In this document: positions 1 through 16,398 of the stretch, one piece after another
Numbering within the stretch: the stretch's first letter is position 1
Layout: each line of letters starts with the position of its first letter
Assembly: GCA_963681505.1 (NCBI GenBank)
Contig: OY811987.1
Coordinates: 1,013,066-1,077,065, forward strand
Direction of reading: 5' to 3'
From: Eunapius fragilis
Taxonomy: Eukaryota; Porifera; Demospongiae; Spongillida; Spongillidae
Length of the DNA: 64,000 nucleotides
Translations under genes and position numbers: made by a program
Notes under the pieces: model-generated
Databases searched by the model: none
Told to the model about the DNA's origin: nothing
What the model saw: only the letters and a program-made list of their open reading frames with translations

Positions 1-45
1 CCTTCCCCTCCACTCCTCTTCTTCTCCCTCCCTCGATCCGCGCAG

Positions 46-2935
<2,890 letters not shown>

Positions 2936-3790
2936 GGGTATGAGGGTATTAGAGTGAGGGGGTGAGGGTATGAAGGTATTAGGGTTAGGGGTGAGGGTAT
3001 GAGGGTATTAGAGTGAGGGGTGAGGGTATGAAGGTATTAGGGTTAGGGGTGAGGGTATGAAGTTATTAGGGTTAGGGGTGAGGGTATGAAGGTATTAGGG
3101 TTAGGGGTGAGGGTATGAAGGTATTAGGGTTAGGGGTGAGGGTATGAGGTGTTAGGGGTGAGGGTATGAGGGTTAGGGGTGAGTGTATGAAGGTATTAGG
3201 GTTAGGGTGAGGGTATGAGGGTTAGGGGTGAGGGTATGAAGGTATTAGGGTTAGGGGTGAGGGTATGAGGGTTAGGGGTGAGTGTATGAAGGTATTAGGG
3301 TTAGGGTGAGGGTATGAGGGTTAGGGGTGAGGGTATGAGGGTTAGGGGTGAGGGTATGAAGGTATTAGGGTGAGGGGGTGAGGTATGAGGGTTAGGGGTG
3401 AGGGTATGAAGGTATTAGGGTGAGGGGGTGAGGTATGAGGGTTAGGAGTGAGGGTATGAAGGTATTAGGGTGAGGGAGTGAGGGTATAAAGATATTATCC
3501 ATCGCCACCCTTGTCAACTGATGGATCAATAGATTACAGACCCCAGTGTGGTGGATCAATTCTAGGAATCACGCTTCCCCATCATAAGCCTAAGCTTTGT
3601 CGATTGAGCGTTTTAACCCTTCTATGGTAAACTGATTATAGACCTGAAAAGGTGAGGGTGTGAGTATAAAGGTATTAAGGTGAGGGTATAAGGTATTAGG
3701 GTGAGGGTGTGAGGCATATGACAGTGATGATGTACTGAGGGAGTGAGAATATAAAGCTATTAGTGATGATGTGAGGGTGAGATGTGTACT
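2936..3790 (+). repeat. TTAGGG-containing minisatellite between KLC and BTBD9
   Basis: Tandem units of roughly 28-31 bp with core gagggtatgaaggtattagg and ttaggggt run from just after the KLC stop to about 3490. Decayed units resume at about 3645-3790. Many units contain the metazoan telomere hexamer TTAGGG, but not as a perfect telomeric array. No gene is visible between 2936 and the BTBD9 stop at 4028. Confidence 0.85.
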
Positions 3791-4027
3791 TAGTGATGGT
3801 TGAGAGTATTACACAGCCATTTTATTAGAGGCTCCCATGTCTTCCAGGCCACCCAACCCATCACAAGGTCCACCTCAAGATTATTGAAGATCTATCGTTT
3901 CTGTACCTCATCCAAAAACTAACGTGTTCATTGAATGCCATGTTTGTCCATATTATTGTTTTAAAAATGATTTGTGTCAGAAAGGTTCCAGACATATTAT
4001 GTCATCAGCACAGTTCAGTGGTGGTAT

Positions 4028-7000
4028 CTAATTGGAAGTGGATGATGATTGCTTGAATGATGGCGGACTGGTGGGAGGAGAAGTGGAGCTGGCAGGGCAC
4101 TCAAGATGGACTAGATGGAACACCTGAGGGAGAAGGGTAGTGCAGCCATAACACCACGGGGGGGCGGGGGGGGGAGGAGGGGGTCAGTACTTACCTCATT
4201 AGCAGTGTTCTGTGTACCAACAATTTTTATGAAGGACACTGGACATGGCTCAAAGATCAATGTCTGCCAAGACCTTGGATAGAAAAGGGGAAAAACCAAC
4301 CAATCTTAATATTTGGGTCAGGTCCACTGTATTCATTCACCCTTATGTAATCTATGTGACCTGCAGAGTGCTTGATCAACATGCATCAAAAATTGGACTA
4401 TTTTATGAAGCAAGGCACTGAATTTAATTAGCTGTACAATTCAACGCGAATATTATGCTTGTCCTGGAAAATTTGAAAAATTTACCCAAAGGGTTGGTTA
4501 TATTATGGCGGACACTGTTCATAATCTTATGAAGTAGATATATATATACCTGCAACACTCCTTTGTTTTGTCTACCACCCTAATCCATGACTTCTGGTCT
4601 GTTGATACCTCCACATAGTAGCTATAGGACCTGTCATCCTTATCCCAAAGCAGGAGCCTGGAGGAGAAAGGGTTAAGTAGAGCTCCTCCACCAAGTCCCC
4701 AGACCTTCACCTCAACTATAGCTAGTACAGTACATGTTCTACACTGTTGCTATGGTTACAACTGTGACCACATAAGACTGATTGGGTAGGGGATAATGAA
4801 GTTAATGATAGGAGGGGGCATGCCTCATAGGGGGGCATATCTAATAGGAAGGGGCATGCCTCATAGGGGACCATGTCTAATAGGAAGGGGTCATACCTCA
4901 TAGGGGGGCATATCTAATAGGAGGGGGCATGCCTCATAGGGGGCCATGTCTAATAGGAGGGGGTCATGCCTCATAGGGGGGCATATCTAATAGGAGGGGA
5001 CATGCCTCATAGAGGGCCATGTCTAATAGGAGCGGGCATGCCTCATAGGGGGGCATATCTAATAGGAGGGGCCATGTCTAATAGGAGAGGGCATGCCTCA
5101 TAGGCATAGGGAGCCATGTCGAATAGGAGGGGGGGGGGGGGCATGCCTCATAGGGGGGCATATCTAATAAGAGGGTGCGTACCTCATAGAAGAGACTACG
5201 TATGGTTGGGCCAGCTGTACCAGGATAGCCCCACAGCCAAGCTGGTGACATGTGTAGCCAGAGTCCCAGTCATACTCCCTTGTGTTTCCGTTGAGGAGGG
5301 CATTGCGACTTCTGCTCACTCCTTCAACAACAGTGGCACCTGCTGCCACACTGGCAACATTCTCTGTAGGTACTGTGTGTACAACAGGACCAGGCACATG
5401 TGGTAACAGGACCAGACACATGTAGTAACAGGACCTGGCACATGTGGTAACAGGACCGGGCACATGTGGTAACAGGACCTGGCACATGTGGTAACAGGAC
5501 CAGGCACATGTGGTAACAGGACCTGGCACATGTGGTAACAGACTGGTTCTTGACACTACATGTGCTGTGTGCCCTTCACCCACTCCCACATCTCCCAAAC
5601 CCACCTCCTCCTTCACCCACTCCCACATCTCCACAAACCCTCCTCCCTAAACATTGGGCAGTGAACGCACTGATAAGTCCAGACGTCAGCTGGAAGGGTT
5701 TGCTGGTGTACAGACAGCTGAAGGACACCAGGTGGAATGTTCTGTTCACTGAGTTGTATACTCCAACAATACGTAGGTACCTACGTTTAAGAATAATTAT
5801 TTATACATAATTACGCCAACTTGATCAAAACGCTTGACACGTATTAGATAATATTAATTCCATAACTCCTGATGACTCCCATACCACACCCACCTAATAC
5901 CCCACTAACTCTATCCCATAATTACACCCACCATCACCCAATAACCCACCCCCATCATCATCCAATAACCACACCCACCATCATCCAATAACCACACCCC
6001 CATCATCATCCAATAACCGCACCCCCATCATCATCCAATAACCACACCCACCTGATAACCTGGGGCTCAAAGAAGAGCTCTTGCCACGACCGACAGAGCC
6101 AGCTGGTGCGGTCGACCACCCTCTGCCAGTTCTTCTTGTCCAAGGACACCTCAATGAAGTAGGAGTAAGAGCGGTTGTCCCTGTCCCACAGCAACATCCT
6201 GATGCAGTTGATGATGTAAGGCTGGTTGAGCTGTACTGTGATGCCCTTGCTGTTGTCCCCAGTGATGACGTGGGTGGTGTAGTTCTGGTCCCCGCTGGTC
6301 ATCTCACTGTCACTGTTCAGCAGGACGTCCTTCACCTGTCCCTCGATGGTGCTGGCTCCCCTTTGGGGTGTGGCTACATTCTCCTCGAGTACTGAGCCAT
6401 GGTGGGAGGGAGGGGGAGGGGTAGATGGGGAGGAAGGGAGGGGGAGGAGTAGGTGGGAAGGAGGGAGGGGGAGGAGTAGATGGGGAAGGAGGGAGGGGGA
6501 GGAGTAGATGGGGAGGAAGGAGGGAGGGGGAGGAAGGGAGGGGGAGGAAGGGATGGGTAGAAAGGGAGGGAAACAGAGGGGGAGGAAACGAGAAGGGAAG
6601 GAAGGGATTAAAAGGTCAGTAAATGAGTGAATGTTATGTTAAAACTAACAAGGGAAGCGGAGAGAACAAGAGCTATGGAACTAAATGGTTCAGAGAAAAA
6701 CGTCTTATGTCACTCTGCACCTACTTACACAGCAGTCCCCTGTGGTGCAGGTTAATGGCCGGAAACTGATTAATCATTGTGATGGCATCCAGGATCTCGT
6801 GGGCGTCGAAGAACCCCGACTTCCTGACAACCTGGAGGAGGTCTCCCATGGGGATCAGTTGGAGCCTCAGGGCCTTCAGCAGCTCCTTGGCGTCCTTCAC
6901 TTCGAGCTCATTGCTCTGCACCCACTGGAGGATCCCGTGGTAAATATCCATCTCTGGGGCGTAGAAGGAGTCCCGCGACACCAGCTCAAGGAGAGCTGGT

Positions 7001-7844
7001 TGGGAGAGGGAGAGGAATCCTTCAGACTTCATGACGTCGGTGGCGTGGAGGTCTATGAAGTCTGTGCACGCAGAGCTGAGGTCCTTCAGGAGGTAGTAGG
7101 AGGCCACGCTGAATATGAGGCACACGTTGGCCACCGTCACTGCAGCCTTTAGGTAGGAGACGATGGACTGCTGGAGGGCCGTGAAGCTGTACTTGTTGGC
7201 AAGGCCAAGCAGGTCTAGAGTCACCTTTGAGATTTGAAAGGAAAAGGGGGGGGGGGAGAGGTAAAGTATTATAGGATACATTAGGTAGTGATCGCCACAT
7301 GTGATAACGTGTTCGCCACGCTAAAGAAGCAGGTACATGTACTTGTGTAGAACTTGTGCAGTGTGCTAACAACGGAGCCCATTGGGGTTGACTTAACTAA
7401 AGCTTCAAACAAACTACTTTCGTTCTCATACGTGCTCTGGCGAAATCACCTCAACGTACCCTACCAACAAAAAAAATTCTATTCGCCAACCTGTTCTGGT
7501 AGGTCGCCGAGACAGATGTGCCCGCAGTAGACGTATTGCAGCAACACGGCGAAGGCATCTGGTGTCGTATCGGGTATCTCTATCTCCATTCCCTGGCGGG
7601 CTTCCTTCATGTCTCCGAAAAGCAGGCACCTAAAGAACTCGCACCTGGAGGCCAGCACGATGCGATGGGCGGGGAACCGTGTTGTTCCCACCAGAAATGT
7701 CACGTCGGCATACTGCTGGGACTTGAAGAGGTCGAAAAGGTCTCCGGAGAGGTGTTCGAAGTGCTCCACCTCACCCAAGGCATCGAAGTTTATCCCAATA
7801 GTCGAGTCCCTGGAGGACCGACAGAACTCCTTGGTGTCACACAT
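4028..7844 (-). CDS. BTBD9: BTB/POZ domain-containing protein 9
   Basis: Predicted adaptor with BTB, BACK and two discoidin-like (F5/8C) repeats; BTB-BACK proteins of this type commonly serve cullin-3 ligases, and animal BTBD9 is linked to synaptic function and iron handling. Coding exons in gene order: 7491-7844, 6729-7224, 6052-6391, 5671-5780, 5183-5363, 4550-4657, 4195-4267, 4028-4123. All phases agree, giving 585 residues (human about 612). Exon 1 holds the BTB core (YADVTFLVG, FPAHRIVLASRCEFFRCLL). Exon 2 is the BACK domain. The two discoidin repeats carry the signatures MLLWDRDNRSYSYFIEVS and LLLWDKDDRSYSYYVEVS. The last exon ends VFHLVHLECP plus a Ser/Pro tail. Several introns are swollen by minisatellites. 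Its start lies 147 bp from that of PCNX4 on the other strand. Confidence 0.95.
4798..5190. repeat. Minisatellite in a BTBD9 intron that includes a splice donor
   Basis: Alternating units of the form catgcctcataggggg and catatctaataggagg, in 14 or more copies. The right edge overlaps the splice donor of BTBD9 exon 5183-5363: on the minus strand the exon end ctatgag|gtacgc resembles the repeat ctatgaggcatgc. Confidence 0.85.
5381..5543. repeat. 22-bp minisatellite beside a BTBD9 acceptor
   Basis: Seven tandem copies of taacaggacctggcacatgtgg with one to three substitutions each, starting less than 20 bp from the acceptor side of exon 5183-5363. Confidence 0.92.
5925..6060. repeat. Minisatellite in a BTBD9 intron that runs into the exon 3 donor
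   Basis: Units of about 24 bp (catcatccaataaccacaccc) repeat at least five times. The last unit reads cccacctgataacc, which is the donor of the exon 6052-6391 on the minus strand. Confidence 0.8.
6402..6620 (+). repeat. Purine-rich (GGGAGG)n tract in a BTBD9 intron
   Basis: Nearly pure purine strand of ggaggaagggaggg-like units between BTBD9 exons. The glycine/arginine ORF seen there is a by-product. Confidence 0.85.
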
Positions 7845-7991
7845 CTATTTACACTGAACCCCGGATGTAATTACGTCTAATTGTTCATTTTTTTTTTTTG
7901 CTTTTGGGGTGCTGTTTCCAAGGTAACAAATGGCGCCAGGTGACAACCCCCGTTGGATGCGCGGACTTCGAAGCTACCCTAGCGCCTTGTG
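7845..7991. promoter_or_regulatory. Bidirectional promoter of BTBD9 and PCNX4
   Basis: The two start codons are 147 bp apart in divergent orientation, so both promoters must lie in or overlap this interval. It contains a T run and no obvious TATA box near a start. Function is inferred from position alone. Confidence 0.6.
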
Positions 7992-12029
<4,038 letters not shown>

Positions 12030-12145
12030 GGTGCATGTTGTGTGTGTGTTGTGTGTGTATCCATTGTATGTTATGTTTCAACACATCTCTCCTGTATGTA
12101 TATAATATATATATATATATGTGACAGATAAAGCTGGGTAGGTGA

Positions 12146-14137
12146 TCAGTCTTCCAGGAGGGTGTCCAATGATTCTTCCTCCAGGCAGAGGCTGACGTGC
12201 GTGTTGATGACTTGTGATGGTATGTCGTTTCGACCGCACACAGGGCACATCTTTAGCTCTGGTGCCCGCCCCAAGACGCGTGACCCTGCGGTGGGTGCGT
12301 GGTTCGATGTGGTGGGCGGGGAACCTCCGAGGTCAATCACCACGTCACGTGACCTTGTAGCGACATCACGTGACCTTGCACCAATGTCACGTGATCCTGT
12401 AGCAATGTCGGAACCTCTTGTGGAGTCCATATGATACGAGGACATGGGAAAATCCTCCAAATCGATTACTGTGTCCCAGTCACTACAAGCTGGTGTTCTA
12501 CTAGCTTCCTGCACCTCAGCATCTAACACAACACAGTCATCAGCAATGGATGATGAGGATGATGAGGATGCAGGTTGGGAAGGTTTTCCTTTCTTACTAC
12601 TCCCAGTGTTGGTGTGTTCCCGTGCAGGTGGTGGTGGTGGTGGGTTCCCACTGCCGCTGGTGCCTCTGCCAATCCTGCTCCTCCCGGGGCACCCCTTACT
12701 GCCAGTAGGAGGAGGGTCCTTCCTTCCCCCCCTCGCTCCGCCTGACGACTCCTTCAGTCTCTTTTCTGCTGCCGCAGCTAACTTACCTCTGAGACTATCG
12801 GGGCTTGGCGGACGGCCCTCTGTACCACCAGATGACCCAAGGATGCGACCATGACTATTGCCTTGCTTAGTCAACAGGCCCTTTGAACGATCAGACCCAT
12901 CCCCAGCATCGACTTTGCCAATTTTACTGCCATCGCTGAAGAAGTCTTTAATGTTCCTACCTCTTTTACCACCGGCCACAATTTTTCCATCGGCTGTAAT
13001 TTTGACACCAGAATTTGAACTTGAAGGCTCGCCATCGGTACTGGACGCTTTCTTCTTCTTGTATCCCTCCGGTTCCCTGACCTTCTCGTATTTCCCGCCA
13101 CACTCCGCCTTGTGCTTTGCCCACCATTGGTCCTTAGGGGAGGGGGCACGGTTCATGGCGCGCTTCACAAAGCCATAGTACGGAGGACGGCTGCGGCAGG
13201 CTCCAGTGCACCTCCACCAGTGCTGCCTGTACTCATCCACCTGGTGAAAGGCACCTCATTCAAAGCAACACATCACGCAAACATTGCCACCTACTTCACT
13301 GTGAAAGGAGTGATACACCTGCACATTTTTTTTGGGGGGGGGGAGGGAACATATGGTTTTATGTCGTTTTCTGCAAGCCAAGAGCCCCCCCCCCACTTCC
13401 CCCACATACTGTGATATTTGCACCGGTGAGCTTGTTGATGCGATACATATGTTCCAGAAAATTTGGTCCATGAGCGTCATGGTCCTGAAGAAGGTAAGAG
13501 GTCGTGGATGGAGAATAGCTTTGAGTTTATTTCTGCTGCCAAGACCTCTGCTCCTTACCTTGTTGTTTGCAGTGACGAAGAGGTAGGCGTGTATCATCTC
13601 ATGCTGTCCAAAAAAAGAGCCATATGTACAATTTATTTCAGAACTAATTAATTAATTGGAAGGGGGGGGGGGGGGGGGGGGAGCCATCATACCAGTAGCG
13701 TTTGGACCAGGTCCCGCCTGGGCCTCAGCTTCAGAAGAGGGCTGCTCAGCCTAACGGAGCAAAGACCGCCTCTCCCTTCGTACGAACACACACCTGCGCA
13801 CCTACAGAGGGACAGACACGCACGTATATGTAAACAAACCAGTAAAGTGGGCCACCACTGAGACGCTTAACAGAGTCATACGGTGACTCCACTTGACTTC
13901 TACTCCTGAACTGACTAACGCAGACTTAAAAAACATGGCGTCGAAGTCGACAAAGAGCTGGTGGATGTTAGGAACAGGGTCTATCACTTCCCAGCTCGCG
14001 TCCACAATGCTCTTTGGGTAACTGGTTGCCTCGGACGTAGTATCCTTAGTCACTGTCACCGCGGCTTCATTTTCAAACTGCTCTTGAAGAGACAGAGCTA
14101 AGGCAAAGTCCGCATCTGCTTGTTTGTCTTTGTTCAT
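12146..14137 (-). CDS. SPRTN: SprT-like DNA-dependent metalloprotease (Spartan)
   Basis: Protease that degrades DNA-protein crosslinks during replication. Exons in gene order: 13872-14137, 13693-13801, 13559-13603, 13410-13484, 13295-13318, 12146-13240. Phases join to 537 residues (human 489). The N-terminus has an alpha-helical ubiquitin-binding-like segment (FALALSLQEQ). The SprT domain follows: SIVDASWEVIDPVPNIHQLF, VEVKWSHRMTLCAGVCSYEG, the zinc-site HEMIHAYLFVT (HExxH) and DHDAHGP. The HWWRCTGACRSRPPYYGFVKR zinc-binding subdomain comes next. The tail has an SHP-like box (DFFSDGSKIG) for p97/VCP and a C-terminal UBZ4 finger (CPVCGRNDIP...H...C). The ATG at 14137 is used because the upstream in-frame start is GTG. 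One exon is only 24 bp. Confidence 0.94.
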
Positions 14138-14241
14138 CGATGCCACGACGGGACATCGCACTGTCTCGTTCGCAGACCCGCGACGTGTAAAATGTAACCG
14201 CGGGAAATGTTCCTATGCAACGGTCCCGTCGTCGAAGCAAG
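14138..14241. promoter_or_regulatory. Bidirectional promoter of SPRTN and HAP2, with an E2F-like site
   Basis: Only 104 bp separate the divergent start codons. The segment aaccgcgggaaat at 14195-14207 matches the E2F/DP consensus TTTSSCGC on the minus strand. That would suit a replication-coupled repair gene, but binding is an inference. Confidence 0.5.
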
Positions 14242-16347
14242 ATGATAGGACTTTTTCTCTGCTTGGTTTGCGTAGCTTTCTCAGCAAACGGCGCTATAAT
14301 CTCCCAGAGCAGCATAACAGCATGTGACAGTTATGGAGAAGAAATACTTAACTCGAGCGGTTCCGCGTGCCGAAAAAAGATGTTAGTTGCTGTTACTGTG
14401 ACCGGAGACGAAGTGAGTAGTGCAAATAAAGAAAGCCGTAAATATGCCCTCTCTTCCCAGGGGAAGGCACAGTACATTGAGGCAGTGGTAAGTAGGGTCT
14501 TTGACGATACTCAGAACAAAAACGCGCAGTTGAAAAGCCCTATACGAATTCGAATCAACAAATCTCCGGTCATTAATCATTATAGCTTATACCAAGTTGG
14601 GGTAAGGTTGGGTCTAACAGTGATAGGTTGGTTACTCATGTCTCCATTGCTGCATTTCATTAGTACGTTAACCACGAGCCATACGAAGAGATGGTGACGA
14701 AGAAAACAAGCCGCTGCAGGGACGATTGGTATTCTCAAGACAATGAAGCGGCCTGTGGATTTAAGTATGAGAATGGAGAAAGGGTATTTGACAGCCAGGT
14801 AAGCCCGCAGTCGTGCGTGATGCCCCTTCAGTCCTCACTATTTCAGGGATTTTGTTGCTCGTGTAGCATGGGGGGCAGCGCTTTTTATCGAGGAGCGGAC
14901 AAGAAGTGCAATGGAGCGCGCAGTGGGGACTTCGGCCATTGTTTGAAATTTTCTCCGCTTTAGTAAGTATGAGCGTTCTGCAGTTGTGGCAGATGCACAA
15001 TTAAAAAAAAAAGGAAAGCCAGCTAAGTGATAAAAGTATTACATAATTCCATGAACCTTACTTGGCGCGGCACTGGGTGGATATACCATTATGTAGACAT
15101 GTTTTATTTTATTTTATGGTGTCACTGCCCAGTTGGTTAGTAAAGAGGGGTACTTGACCCGATGTTTTAAAATTTGAAGGGCACCAAATATCTGCTGGGA
15201 TGAAAGGAATGGAATGAAGTACTGTATGCAATTGCTTAGAACTGTTATTTTCAGACCTACTGGGTACTTAGTAAAATTTCAAAACTCAGGACCTGTATAT
15301 ACCCATAGTAATACAAGTACAACTGAACTGTGATTGTCTAGCCACGTGATGCACCACATTTTAAACATTATTTCTTAACGTACTAAGTGTTGGAGCAATC
15401 AGACTATACAGTACCCGCTCGCTCATAGAGAAATTTCGCAGCTCGATCATAGAGAAAATAAAGCGTATACATTGAGACTAAGCCAACTATTAGTTTTCAT
15501 AGCGGTTGCTACGAACACTGATGGTTTCTTTAGTTACCAATGTATGCGCTTTATTTTCTCTATGATCGAGCTGCGAATTTTCTCTATGACCGAGCGGGTA
15601 CTGTATATTCAATGATTGCAATAGCATGTTATTATTTCAAAGTATAGCCATGTTAGAATTGCTGTCAAGTTTGGTTACTTGTGGATTGTATTCTGTTGCT
15701 CATCATGCAATTTATTCCTGCTACTGGTGACTGCAGTCATTATGTGTTTGGACTCTACCCACCTCAACTAATATTTGACATCACGGTGACGATCGAACAA
15801 GCCAATGGTACCAACACCAGCAAGGTCTGGACGAACATAGTGGAGGACCTGAAGATTGGTCCTCAGAGGACAATAGTGAAGTCTCAGAACTATTCCGTTA
15901 GTCCTTAAATTCACCATGGTTTGATCAGAAGTGTGACATATTTCAACCTGTGTTCAGGTCAACGTGCAGTACATTGCTGACTTCTACAGCAGCAGCTTTG
16001 AACCTTCCCTTGCAAACAAGTTCCTCCTGGTGCCAGACTTGGATAAGCTGAAAGGTGCTCCCGCAAGTTGGCTAAGTGATTCACAAAAGACAGGGCTCCT
16101 TGATAGCCTGAAGAATGCATCAGAGAGACTCCTTGTACCCAAAGACTACACTGACTTCTCAGGTTTCTCGTGTGACAAAATAGGCGTGTACTATACTGCC
16201 TTCAGGGACCAAGGGACGAAATGTAACCAACATTTCAGCAGGTTAGTGGTGACAATTAGGTCTATGCATTGAAGGTACCTTTCTTCTCCTCCTCTTCATG
16301 GTCTAGTTGTCTAAAGAACCAGCCAGCCAGCCTTTGGGCTGCAGACA

Positions 16348-16398
<51 letters not shown>

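Noticed and set aside
5164..5634. 156-residue minus-strand ORF across a BTBD9 exon
   Set aside because: Only 5183-5363 is coding. The rest, with repeated CHMCxVLLPHVPG, is the 22-bp minisatellite in frame.
6425..6622. Gly/Arg/Lys ORF
   Set aside because: Translation of a purine tract in a BTBD9 intron.
12162..13178. Plus-strand ORFs opposite SPRTN
   Set aside because: They are antisense shadows of the long SPRTN exon, whose minus-strand reading has the UBZ4 finger and HWWRC zinc-binding subdomain.
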